From contig JAISEA010000016.1 in NCBI GenBank assembly GCA_031264475.1, positions 1-18,357 on the forward strand: a DNA stretch of 18,357 nucleotides. Reading direction: 5' to 3'. Origin of the DNA: Treponema sp. (GTDB lineage Bacteria; Spirochaetota; Spirochaetia; Treponematales; Breznakiellaceae). Positions 1-6,826 of the stretch are shown piece after piece. Both the position numbers and the translations under genes were made by a program. The first letter of the stretch is position 1. Every line of letters begins with the position of its first letter. The notes below the pieces were generated by a model. The model did no database searches. It worked only from the letters and a program-made list of their open reading frames with translations, and was not told the DNA's origin.

Positions 1-32
1 CGAGAAAATCTTCCTGTGGGAAAGCAAAGAGC

Positions 33-78
33 CGTCCGTGTAACGGACGTGAATAAAACGTACCCGGCGTTTCCGGGT
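33..78 (+). promoter_or_regulatory. Two hairpins in the leader of the RRM gene
   Basis: Two perfect inverted repeats lie in the presumed 5' untranslated region. The first pairs 33-39 (CGTCCGT) with 43-49 (ACGGACG) around a 3-nt loop; the second pairs 62-67 (ACCCGG) with 73-78 (CCGGGT) around a 5-nt loop. The second ends at the edge of the Shine-Dalgarno-like GTGAAGG (77-83) of the gene starting at 94, so its folding could control ribosome access. Regulation by temperature or by the RNA-binding product itself is inference. The promoter is outside the window or not recognisable. Confidence 0.5.
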
Positions 79-93
79 GAAGGAATTTTCTCA

Positions 94-390
94 ATGGCTA
101 AGAAATTGTATGTCGGTAACCTCTCTTACAGCACTACCGAAGATGGGCTACGAAATCTGTTCAATCAGTTTGGAACTGTAGTTTCCGCAAAAGTTGTTTT
201 TGATCGTGAAACCGGTAATTCAAAAGGTTTTGGATTTGTCGAAATGGAGTCTGAGTCCGAAACTGCGGCCGCTATCGCGGGCGTTAATGGCAAAGACTTT
301 GACGGACGCCAAATCCGGGTCAATGAAGCAATGGACAGACCGCGCCGCGAGCGCCCGTCAGGCGGCTACGGCAACAGCGGCGGTTGGTGA
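94..390 (+). CDS. RRM-type RNA-binding protein
   Basis: A 98-residue protein made of one RNA recognition motif and a short glycine-rich tail. RNP2 is visible as LYVGNL (residues 5-10) and RNP1 as KGFGFVEM (44-51); the tail ends GGYGNSGGW. This is the layout of the small bacterial RRM proteins known from cyanobacteria and spirochaetes, which bind single-stranded RNA in the cytoplasm and are often cold-induced. The ATG at 94 is chosen over an in-frame upstream start at 16 because the RRM fold begins directly after it, AAGG stands about ten bases upstream, and the upstream extension overlaps hairpin-forming leader sequence. A terminator follows, so it is probably monocistronic. The family call is firm; the RNA targets are unknown. 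Confidence 0.93.
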   Translation: MAKKLYVGNLSYSTTEDGLRNLFNQFGTVVSAKVVFDRETGNSKGFGFVEMESESETAAAIAGVNGKDFDGRQIRVNEAMDRPRRERPSGGYGNSGGW

Positions 391-393
391 TAC

Positions 394-434
394 TTATCAA
401 AGGATCGATTCCAAAAGAATCGATCCTTTGATAA
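394..434 (+). other. Long perfect hairpin after the RRM gene
   Basis: Positions 394-411 pair perfectly with 417-434 (18 bp, core AAAGGATCGATTC) around a 5-nt loop. It starts four bases after the RRM stop codon. It is followed by an A-run and GGAGG rather than a T-run, so on this strand it is not itself a canonical intrinsic terminator. It may stabilise the 3' end of the RRM mRNA. Confidence 0.7.
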
Positions 435-443
435 AAAAGGAGG

Positions 444-472
444 AAGTCACTGGATATCCGGTGACTTTTTTT
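444..472 (+). terminator. Intrinsic terminator of the RRM gene
   Basis: The stem 444-453 pairs with 458-467 (AAGTCACTGG against CCGGTGACTT, one G-T wobble) around the loop ATAT, and a run of seven T's (466-472) follows: a standard Rho-independent terminator. The left arm can also pair elsewhere: 439-448 (GGAGGAAGTC) is complementary to 481-490 (GACTTCCTCT), which would open the terminator. See findings. Confidence 0.8.
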
Positions 473-536
473 GTTATGACGACTTCCTCTTCATCGTAAT
501 GTGGAGTCTTTAGTTAGCGGTGTTAATTTCTTTAAA

Positions 537-1136
537 ATGGAAAATATGTATAAATTGGCGCTGTTCTTTTTCATGTTTTTCTTTTGCTCTTGTTCGGGAA
601 TAAGGGGAAAACTCTTTGTGATGGAGGGTAATTTTTATAATTCGCGAGGGCTATCAAATAAAGCTATCGCCGCGTATATGAAAGCATCCTCTTTTCATGA
701 AGCCAAAGTTTATGCTGAATTTGGACTAGGTTCAAGTTACTATTTGCTTGGCGAAAGCGATGTGGCGCTTGAACGATTCAAAGACGCCGAGTCAGCGGCA
801 AGTGGAGATACCGAATTGCTCTATCGTATCTACTACAACCAAGGAATTGTGCGTTTCGAGAAAGGATTTTTCACTGAAGCGGCCGCGGATTTCAGACGGG
901 CTTTGGATATTGAGCCGAGTCGTATTGATGCAAAACGAAATCTGGAACTTAGCCTCTTGTCTCAAGAGCATCAGGAAACAGATCGGCAAAAGTCCAGTGA
1001 AAAAGAAACGGGAAAAAACGCCGAAAATAGCGAGCGGATGCAGACGTTATTCAAATTTTTAAAAGAAAAGGAAATCGAACGATGGAAAAGTTCGGAATGG
1101 ATAGAGGATACGCCGACATCAGGACCGGATTATTAG
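537..1136 (+). CDS. TPR-repeat lipoprotein upstream of a BatD-like gene
   Basis: About 199 residues from the ATG at 537. The N-terminus is a short hydrophobic signal (KLALFFFMFFF) ending in CSCSG, a plausible relaxed spirochaetal lipobox with Cys17 or Cys19 as lipidated residue. Tetratricopeptide-like helices follow, roughly residues 27-60, 58-90 and 93-128; the last contains the canonical AAADFRRALDIEP. The C-terminal 60 residues are charged and probably disordered or helical. Starts at 501 (GTG) and 546 (ATG) are possible; none has a clear Shine-Dalgarno, and 537 or 546 give the best signal peptide. The 3' end overlaps the next gene by 55 bases. A TPR protein directly before BatD is the usual order of Bat (Bacteroides aerotolerance) loci, so it is probably the BatC/BatE-type partner, but batA and batB are not in the window. 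Confidence 0.75.
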   Translation: MENMYKLALFFFMFFFCSCSGIRGKLFVMEGNFYNSRGLSNKAIAAYMKASSFHEAKVYAEFGLGSSYYLLGESDVALERFKDAESAASGDTELLYRIYYNQGIVRFEKGFFTEAAADFRRALDIEPSRIDAKRNLELSLLSQEHQETDRQKSSEKETGKNAENSERMQTLFKFLKEKEIERWKSSEWIEDTPTSGPDY

Positions 1137-2557
1137 TATTACTATTATTTGCCGTCTCGTTTTTCGCTCACGCAGTCGATGATGAACAGGACCTTCCACA
1201 ATCGCTTCTTATAGAATCTGCATCGCTAGAAGAAGTTGAAGCAAGCGAAACACTAGTTATAGAACAGGAGCGGCTCTTCGTCGAGGTAGCCCTTTCACCT
1301 GAACAGCCTGTCGTCAATATACCATGGACAGTTTCGATTCTCGTAGATTATTCTCATTCCGAATATGTGGGTGTGAGTCCGCCTGAATTCCCCGAAGTGT
1401 TGCGTATTGACGAAATGCGTATAGAACCGTTGACTCGTGAAAACAAAAGTCGCTGGACCGCGGTACGGTGGACCTTTATTCCGCAAAGACCTGAATTCGA
1501 TGAACCTATCCACCTTGGTTCTTTTCAAATCACAACGCCGGGTAAGACAGCCTTTACCGAAGCGATAGACGTCTCTATCCTGTACAGGACTCCCGCGGTG
1601 AAAAACTACTATCCACGTTTAGTCTGGGACAAGATTCAAACTCCTTTTGAGGTAGGAGTGGACGGTAGCCTCCTCCTTCGCCTCCTTGATTGGAATCCGT
1701 CGCTCCCACTTCCCAAAATCGGTCTTACGCCACCCGAACAAACGATTCTCGAAGAGCTTCCCTTAACCCAAGCGGATGTCGCCCGCTCCGCTATTCTTCG
1801 ATTCTCCCTCATCCCGCTCACAGACGGCGAAGTAACCATTCCCCATCTGCATTTTAAGAGCCAAGGCTTTAATTTGGAGATTCCCAGCCTCACTATTCCC
1901 GTCGTACATTCGGTTAAAGACGCAGTTTCTCCGCAGACGTATGAGCCTATTTTCACCGTGGATACGGCTTCTCCATCAACAGCCGCGCCATTTCCTGAAA
2001 AAGCTCTCGGAATTCCAAAAATCTTTTCCCGAACAGCCGTCAATATAGCCGCGCAAGCTAAAACGCTATGGGAATATGGCGAAAAAGTGGAATCTCTGGC
2101 ATTGATCAGGAAGAATGAAAGGGACGATGTATTAGGGTTTACTTTTATTCCTTTGCGGAAGGATATGGAACAGGCGTTAAACTTGGTTCCAAGCCATGAC
2201 GAAACGTGGATTCCCAAAAAGATTTGCCTTATCGCGGCTCTCTGTTGTCTGGCTGGACTGACGGTTCTTCTTATAAAGGGAAGGCTGAAACAGACAAGGA
2301 AAAACACATTCTTTGCATCTGTATTAGTACTGCTTATGATATGCGGTCTGGTGGGGTTTTGGTCTCCTCTTCAACGGAAGACTGCGGTGTTTTACGCATC
2401 CGACGTTTATTCAGTGCCAGAACTCAAAGGCGCGGTCATGGGGCGGATCAACGAAGGGCAATGGGCTATGCTCCGTTCCACATCAAGCGAGTGGGCTTTC
2501 GTTGAATCTAACGGTTTGTCTGGGTGGATTCTACTTGAAAAAGCGATTTTTTATTAA
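1082..2557 (+). CDS. BatD-like membrane protein with C-terminal SH3-like domain
   Basis: A 491-residue envelope protein. An N-terminal hydrophobic segment (about 15-31) acts as signal or anchor. A long beta-rich extracytoplasmic region (about 60-370) has the look of BatD/oxygen-tolerance proteins. Two transmembrane helices follow (about 381-399 and 409-428), then a compact segment (434-488) with the W and GW spacing of a bacterial SH3 domain, ending SGWILLEKAIFY. The start at 1082 has AAAGGAAA upstream; an alternative ATG at 1097 would shorten it by five residues. It overlaps the TPR gene by 55 bases, so the two are translationally coupled. BatD proteins are thought to work with BatA/BatB von Willebrand-type proteins at the inner membrane; their molecular role is unsettled. 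The SH3-like tail could bind peptidoglycan. Confidence 0.7.
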   Translation: MEKFGMDRGYADIRTGLLVLLLFAVSFFAHAVDDEQDLPQSLLIESASLEEVEASETLVIEQERLFVEVALSPEQPVVNIPWTVSILVDYSHSEYVGVSPPEFPEVLRIDEMRIEPLTRENKSRWTAVRWTFIPQRPEFDEPIHLGSFQITTPGKTAFTEAIDVSILYRTPAVKNYYPRLVWDKIQTPFEVGVDGSLLLRLLDWNPSLPLPKIGLTPPEQTILEELPLTQADVARSAILRFSLIPLTDGEVTIPHLHFKSQGFNLEIPSLTIPVVHSVKDAVSPQTYEPIFTVDTASPSTAAPFPEKALGIPKIFSRTAVNIAAQAKTLWEYGEKVESLALIRKNERDDVLGFTFIPLRKDMEQALNLVPSHDETWIPKKICLIAALCCLAGLTVLLIKGRLKQTRKNTFFASVLVLLMICGLVGFWSPLQRKTAVFYASDVYSVPELKGAVMGRINEGQWAMLRSTSSEWAFVESNGLSGWILLEKAIFY

Positions 2558-2570
2558 AACGAAGGGCGGA

Positions 2571-4052
2571 TCAGTAACAAGTTGCGCCGTTATCGTTTAA
2601 TGCTTTGACGACTGCCTTCAACTTATTTTCACATTCATGAAACTCGTTTTGTGGAACGCTGTCGGCTACTATACCGGCGCCGGAACGCGCGAAGATTTTG
2701 CCGTTTTTCTTAAACGCCAGCCGTATAGCGATACACATATCCATGTCACCGGAGAAGCCGATATACCCAATAGCGCCGCCATAAACGCCCCGTTTGTTGT
2801 TTTCCAGCTCGTTGATGATTTCGCACGCGCGGATTTTCGGAGCGCCCGAAAGCGTCCCGGCAGGCAGAATCGCGTTGATCGCGTCAAGCGCCCCGAATTC
2901 AGGACGGATTTTCCCTCGCACAGTCGAACCAATATGCATCACGTGGGAGAATCTCTCAATAGACATATATTTTTCCACTTCAACCGAGCCGAACTCGCTA
3001 ATCTTCCCCAAATCGTTTCTACCCAAGTCCACGAGCATATTGTGTTCCGCAAGCTCCTTGGGATCAGCGAGCAACTCGCGCTCAAGCGCCATGTCTTCCT
3101 TAGGCGTTTCGCCTCGCGGGCGAGTGCCCGCAAGCGGGAACGTATACAGAACGCCATCTGTGAGCCGGACGAGCGTCTCAGGCGATGCGCCAGCGATCTC
3201 GATGTCGTCGCTGGAAAAGTAGAACATATAAGGCGACGGGTTAAGCTCTCGCAAGGCTTGGTACACCCCAAAAATACTACCCTCAACGTCCGCGACAAGC
3301 CGATTCGACAACACCACTTGGAATATATCGCCCTCGCGGATGTACTCTTTCGCCTTCTCTACCATTGAGCAAAAGGCTTCTTTGCTAAACAGGGGGCGAA
3401 ATTCGCTCTTGACGATCATTCGTGGAACGTCCACTTCCGCGCCGCTTTCCACAATGCGGGCAAGGTGATCCAATTCGCCCAGAGCGCGGTTATAATTTTC
3501 CACAAACGCATCTGTCTTTACGTCAATGATCAAGATAATTTCGTTCTTCAAACGGTCGAAAGCGATCACCTTATCAAACAACATGAGATCGACGTCTTTG
3601 AAATTCTCTTCATCAAGCGCGTCGAGGTTAAGTTCAGGCTCGCCGTATTTGATGAAGTCATAGGAGAAGTATCCAACCAATCCGCCGGAGAATGGGGGCA
3701 GACCGGGCAGACGCGGGCTTTTATTTTCCTCTATTATTTGCTTAATAGACGCGCTCGGATCGTCCGTTTCAAAACGCAATTCGGTCCCGTTGCGTATGCG
3801 GAGCTTCTTATCCTGACACGTAATTTCCAACTGGGGGTCAAAACCAAGAAAGGTCCAGCGTCCCCAATTCTCCACGTCTTCCGCGCTTTCAAGAATAAAG
3901 CACTGTCTACTCAGGTTCTTGAGTCTTTTGAAAACGCGAGTCGGCGTATTTCCATTAGCGGGAATCGTTTTTGAAACGGGAATACGCCCGTAATCCTCAG
4001 AAAATGCCTTTAATTCGTCTAAAGTATAAGTATTTGTAATCATAGTCTCCAT
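2571..4052 (-). CDS. trpE: Anthranilate synthase component I
   Basis: A 493-residue chorismate-binding enzyme, the usual TrpE length. TrpE converts chorismate to anthranilate with ammonia supplied by TrpG, the first step of tryptophan synthesis in the cytoplasm. Visible motifs: the N-terminal regulatory LES (54-56) that contributes to tryptophan feedback binding, GDIFQVVLSN (241-250), PLAGTRPRG (306-314), DLGRNDLG (342-349), PAGTLSGAPK (397-406) and GAGIVADS (458-465). The PLAGTR form and the LES motif favour TrpE over PabB. The start may be ATG at 4052 or ATG at 4043; GGAG lies just before the latter. It follows ftsH by 54 bases on the same strand and faces the BatD-like gene end to end (13-base gap). 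No other trp gene is in the window, so trpG and the rest must lie elsewhere. Confidence 0.93.
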   Translation of the reverse strand: METMITNTYTLDELKAFSEDYGRIPVSKTIPANGNTPTRVFKRLKNLSRQCFILESAEDVENWGRWTFLGFDPQLEITCQDKKLRIRNGTELRFETDDPSASIKQIIEENKSPRLPGLPPFSGGLVGYFSYDFIKYGEPELNLDALDEENFKDVDLMLFDKVIAFDRLKNEIILIIDVKTDAFVENYNRALGELDHLARIVESGAEVDVPRMIVKSEFRPLFSKEAFCSMVEKAKEYIREGDIFQVVLSNRLVADVEGSIFGVYQALRELNPSPYMFYFSSDDIEIAGASPETLVRLTDGVLYTFPLAGTRPRGETPKEDMALERELLADPKELAEHNMLVDLGRNDLGKISEFGSVEVEKYMSIERFSHVMHIGSTVRGKIRPEFGALDAINAILPAGTLSGAPKIRACEIINELENNKRGVYGGAIGYIGFSGDMDMCIAIRLAFKKNGKIFARSGAGIVADSVPQNEFHECENKLKAVVKALNDNGATCY

Positions 4053-4055
4053 TCC

Positions 4056-4104
4056 ACAGGCACAGCCTGTTTAACAGCTTCTTGACGGGTGTCAGACGTC
4101 AAGA
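4056..4104 (-). other. Two hairpins between ftsH and trpE
   Basis: In the 54-base gap, 4080-4087 pairs with 4097-4104 (TCTTGACG/CGTCAAGA, 9-nt loop) directly after the ftsH stop, and 4056-4061 pairs with 4065-4070 (ACAGGC/GCCTGT) just before trpE. Neither is followed on the minus strand by a T-run, so they look like intercistronic structures rather than strong terminators. They could lower trpE expression relative to ftsH or stabilise processed ends. No leader peptide rich in Trp codons fits in the gap. Confidence 0.5.
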
Positions 4105-4106
4105 GC

Positions 4107-5951
4107 TTATTTAATATTCAAAAGCGTCCGTACATCCTCGTTGGAGAGGGTTTCCTTTGCCATAAGCTCGTCTGCAAGCTTTTCAAGATCGGTTTGGTAT
4201 TCTGATAGTATCGACTGGGCCCGTTCCTTTGCCTTGTCAAGTATTTTTTTCACAGCCGCGTCTAGGTTTTTGGCGGTCTCTTCGGAGTAATCCTTATGCC
4301 GCGCTATATCCCTGCCAATGAAAATCGGCTCGTCTTCCTGTCCATAGGCGACAGGACCCATGTCTTCATCCATACCCCATTCGCAAACCATGTGCCGCGC
4401 CATCTCTGTTGCCTGTTGAATATCCTGTTTAGTGCCGGTGGTCGTCTCTTTATAGAGAAGCATTTCAGCGGCCCAGCCTCCGTAGCAAATCACGATGCGA
4501 TCCTCGATCCAGCCTTTAGTGCGGCTATAGCTATCGGACTCAGGCAGGGACATAGCCATACCAAGCGCGCGCCCGTGGGGTACAATGGTTACTTTGTGAA
4601 GCGGATCCGCGTTCTCAAGATGATAATGGAGGAGTGCGTGTCCGCTCTCGTGAATCGCGGTCATCTTACGTTCCTTCTCGGAGATTGCCAAAGAGGTACG
4701 GGCGACGCCCATGACGATCTTATCCCGTGCCTGCTCGAAGTCGCTCATAGCAACGGTATTCCCTTGCCGTCTTGCGGCGAAGAGCGCGGCTTCATTGACA
4801 AGATTAGCGATCTCCGCGCCGCTCATACCGGGAGCCGCGCGCGCCAGCCTATCAAAGTCAATATCATTGTCAAGCTGTACTTTTTTCGCGTGAATCCTAA
4901 AAATCTGCTCCCGTTCCTTCACGTCAGGCATGGCGACGACAACCTGTCGGTCAAACCGCCCCGGACGCAGAAGAGCGGGATCAAGCACATCTGGTCTATT
5001 GGTAGCCGCGAGAATGATGATGCTATCCTTTGCGTTTGCGTCGAAGCCGTCCATTTCGACCAACAACTGGTTCAGTGTCTGCTCTCGTTCGTCGTGTCCG
5101 CCGCCGTAACCAGCGCCTCGTGTTCTACCCACGGCGTCAAGCTCGTCGATGAAGATGATACAGGGAGCGCTTTTCCTGCCCTGCTCGAACAAGTCGCGTA
5201 CCCTGCTTGCGCCCACGCCAACGAACATTTCCACGAAGTCCGAGCCTGACATATGGAAGTACGCGACATTAGCCTCGCCCGCGACTGCGCGCGCCATAAG
5301 CGTCTTACCGGTGCCAGGCATACCCACCAAAAGCACGCCCTTGGGAATCTTCGCCCCCATCCGTGTGAAACGTTCAGGGTCTTTCAGGAATGCGACTACC
5401 TCCTCAAGTTCGTACTTCGCGTCCTTCTGTCCCGCGACATCCGCGAAAGTTATCTTCTTGCCGTTATCCTCGTATCTCTTCGCCTTACTCTTGCCGAACT
5501 GGAAAGCTTTACCTGAGCCCGGGGCGCTTCTCATCATATAATAGATAAAGCCGAACCCTATAATCCAGGGCACCAGCTCTAGTAATATCCTCCAGAACGG
5601 GTTATTCGCGGACCCGCCCTCGACCGCGATGTCGTTTTCCATGAGCTTTGCGAGAAGCGTCGAGTCTTGGTATGGGATAAAGGTGCGGAACAGCAACGGC
5701 GTTCCGTCTTTTAACGAACCTTCTATGGTTCGGTCGTCGATAATTTTTACCCTCAGGATGTTCTTTTGATCAAGAAAATGCGTGAACGTCGAATAAGGTA
5801 TGGTCTGCACCGTAGGGGTCGAGGGTCTCAAGAAGAAAGAGGCGAAAAAGACGCTTATAATTACAAAGAAAACCAACGCCAATGGGTTTGATTTGTTATT
5901 TCTACGCGGTTTAAGCGGAAATCTCTGTCTCGGTTTTTCATTATTAGCCAT
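4107..5951 (-). CDS. ftsH: ATP-dependent zinc metalloprotease FtsH
   Basis: A 614-residue membrane-anchored AAA+ protease that degrades unneeded or damaged membrane and cytoplasmic proteins as a hexamer. Order of parts: basic N-terminus, transmembrane helix 1 (about 24-41), short extracytoplasmic domain, transmembrane helix 2 (about 121-140), Walker A GMPGTGKT (210-217), pore motif MFVGVG (242-247), Walker B IIFIDE (265-270), second region of homology with the arginine finger (315-336, [11 protein letters not shown] then RPGRFDRQ), zinc site HESGH (434-438) and the third zinc ligand Asp510 in GTKQD. All catalytic residues are present. The second Walker A residue is Met where FtsH usually has Pro. 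The start at 5951 has GAGGAG six bases upstream. A promoter candidate lies at 6004-6032 and trpE follows downstream. Confidence 0.97.
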   Translation of the reverse strand: MANNEKPRQRFPLKPRRNNKSNPLALVFFVIISVFFASFFLRPSTPTVQTIPYSTFTHFLDQKNILRVKIIDDRTIEGSLKDGTPLLFRTFIPYQDSTLLAKLMENDIAVEGGSANNPFWRILLELVPWIIGFGFIYYMMRSAPGSGKAFQFGKSKAKRYEDNGKKITFADVAGQKDAKYELEEVVAFLKDPERFTRMGAKIPKGVLLVGMPGTGKTLMARAVAGEANVAYFHMSGSDFVEMFVGVGASRVRDLFEQGRKSAPCIIFIDELDAVGRTRGAGYGGGHDEREQTLNQLLVEMDGFDANAKDSIIILAATNRPDVLDPALLRPGRFDRQVVVAMPDVKEREQIFRIHAKKVQLDNDIDFDRLARAAPGMSGAEIANLVNEAALFAARRQGNTVAMSDFEQARDKIVMGVARTSLAISEKERKMTAIHESGHALLHYHLENADPLHKVTIVPHGRALGMAMSLPESDSYSRTKGWIEDRIVICYGGWAAEMLLYKETTTGTKQDIQQATEMARHMVCEWGMDEDMGPVAYGQEDEPIFIGRDIARHKDYSEETAKNLDAAVKKILDKAKERAQSILSEYQTDLEKLADELMAKETLSNEDVRTLLNIK

Positions 5952-6003
5952 ATTTACTCCTCATACATTTTCCATGTGAAAATTTTGTTTCATAGAGTAT
6001 CTT

Positions 6004-6032
6004 AATATACTACTATTTTTGATTTAAGTCTA
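6004..6032 (-). promoter_or_regulatory. Candidate sigma-70 promoter of ftsH
   Basis: On the minus strand, TAGACT (6027-6032, 4 of 6 to the -35 consensus) is separated by 17 bases from TATATT (6004-6009, 5 of 6 to the -10 consensus). Transcription would start near 5997, giving a leader of about 45 bases before the ftsH ATG. Apart from this the gap 5952-6168 shows no recognisable gene. Confidence 0.45.
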
Positions 6033-6171
6033 CCATTCGGCGTTCGTTTGAATAACGAGGCTTTTTTTCAAATTACACGGGGTACAAGCGCCTTTCTTTC
6101 GTTGAAAACGCCGAAAACGGTACGTAGCCTTATCGGGACACCCTGAAAATGCTTTAGAAAAGTTCAAAATG

Positions 6172-6339
6172 ACTTCGGAGTTGTACCGAGTAACTTCGGA
6201 GTTGTACCGAGTAACTTCGGAGTTGTGCCGAGTAACTTCGGAGTTGTACCGAATAACTTCGGAGTTGTGCCGAATAACTTCGGAGTTATACCGAATAACT
6301 TCGGAGTTGTACCAAGTAACTTCGGGGTTATATGGCAGA
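6172..6339 (+). repeat. 21-bp tandem array 1 (8 units)
   Basis: Eight contiguous units of exactly 21 bp, starting at 6172, 6193, 6214, 6235, 6256, 6277, 6298 and 6319; the last is degenerate. Each begins ACTTCGGAGTT, followed by RTRCCGARTA-like sequence, and adjacent units form the imperfect palindrome AACTTCGGAGTT. There are no spacers. The plus strand is open from ATG 6169 to 6357 and would give the heptapeptide repeat TSELYRV (62 residues), but no convincing ribosome binding site precedes it and other frames are open too, as expected for a unit divisible by three. Coding status is therefore undecided. The array sits between the ftsH upstream region and a copy of a transposase tail. Confidence 0.9.
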
Positions 6340-6345
6340 CGGGGA

Positions 6346-6362
6346 TTTAACTCATAGCGCCG
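6346..6362 (-). repeat. 17-bp direct repeat, copy 1
   Basis: On the minus strand this reads CGGCGCTATGAGTTAAA, starting immediately after the stop codon of the tail remnant at 6363. It matches 15 of 17 positions with the copy at 6810-6826 (CGGTGCGATGAGTTAAA), which starts immediately after the stop codon of the RAYT pseudogene. It marks the 3' boundary shared by the two tails. Confidence 0.75.
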
Positions 6363-6437
6363 TCAGTCCAAGATGTCTGATACCGCATCGTCTACTAAAC
6401 TGTGTACGGAACCATCATAGCCGTGTACGAAACTTCC
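6363..6437 (-). pseudogene. Remnant copy of the RAYT C-terminal tail
   Basis: The minus strand encodes a peptide beginning GSFVHGYDG and ending SLVDDAVSDILD before a stop. It parallels the end of the RAYT pseudogene at 6827, which reads GSLYHRLHR then SLLDDAVPD and stop. The underlying DNA also matches (for example GTAGACGATGCGGTATCAGA against CTAGACGATGCGGTGCCAGA). Only the tail is present: instead of the transposase body, the in-frame sequence upstream is the 21-bp array 2. The 130-codon frame running through array and tail (6363-6755) has only a TTG start inside the array and no ribosome binding site, so I do not call it a functional gene. Confidence 0.6.
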
Positions 6438-6438
6438 T

Positions 6439-6795
6439 AAATCTAGTTTTGAGCTAGATAAATCTAGTTTTGAACTACTTAAATCTAGTTCTGAACTACT
6501 TAAATCTAGCTTTGAGCTAGATAAATCTGGTTCAGAGCTAGATAAATCTAGTTTGGAACTACTTAAATCTAGTTCCGAATAGAACAGTCGGAGTTCGGAA
6601 CAGAACAAACGGAGTTCCGAATAGAACAGTCGGAGTTCAGAATAGAACAAACGGAGTTCAGAATAGAACAAACGGAGTTCTGAGTAGAACAATCGGAGTT
6701 CCGAATAGGACAGTCGGAGTTCGGAACAGAACAATCGGAGTTCCGAATAGAACAATCGGAGTTTAGAGCTTCAAAGTCGGTGTTCGGGTGGAGGG
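6439..6795 (+). repeat. 21-bp tandem array 2 (17 units, two sub-types)
   Basis: Seventeen contiguous 21-bp units in unbroken register from 6439. Units 1-7 carry AAATCTAGTT followed by TTGARCTASWT-like sequence; units 8-17 carry CGGAGTTCNGAATAGAAC-like sequence. Unit 7 is a hybrid of both types, and the last two units are degenerate. The shared core is AGTTCNGAA, with its inverted repeats TAGTTCTGAACTA in type one and GTTCGGAAC in type two. On the minus strand the units read as heptapeptides of the forms YSELRLF and SSKLDLS. The core, phase and period match array 1. No spacers and no recognised insertion sequence lie inside. Confidence 0.92.
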
Positions 6796-6809
6796 GCGGA
6801 TGCTTTAAC

Positions 6810-6826
6810 TTTAACTCATCGCACCG
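6810..6826 (-). repeat. 17-bp direct repeat, copy 2
   Basis: Minus-strand CGGTGCGATGAGTTAAA, directly after the stop codon of the RAYT pseudogene; partner of 6346-6362 with two mismatches. Beyond it toward lower coordinates comes array 2, just as array 1 follows copy 1. Confidence 0.75.

Noticed and set aside
461..499. Short ORF MTFFVMTTSSSS behind GGAGG
   Set aside because: The GGAGG is 17 bases from the GTG, and the sequence is better explained as terminator arms.
2556..2600. Shared terminator between the BatD-like gene and trpE
   Set aside because: Only a six-base AAACGA/TCGTTT pairing with a weak inner GGCG/CGCC is seen, without a clear T-run; and part lies within trpE coding sequence.
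4053..4106. trp attenuator upstream of trpE
   Set aside because: The gap is too short for a leader peptide and has no Trp-codon run or T-tract.
4296..5249. Long plus-strand open frame of 317 codons opposite ftsH
   Set aside because: It is antisense to the conserved AAA+ and protease domains of ftsH, with no recognisable motif; a shadow of a GC-biased gene.
6363..6755. 130-residue minus-strand protein of SELRLFY/SSKLDLS heptads
   Set aside because: The only start is a TTG inside the array with no ribosome binding site, and repeat units divisible by three keep frames open by themselves. It is treated as a repeat plus a transposase-tail remnant.
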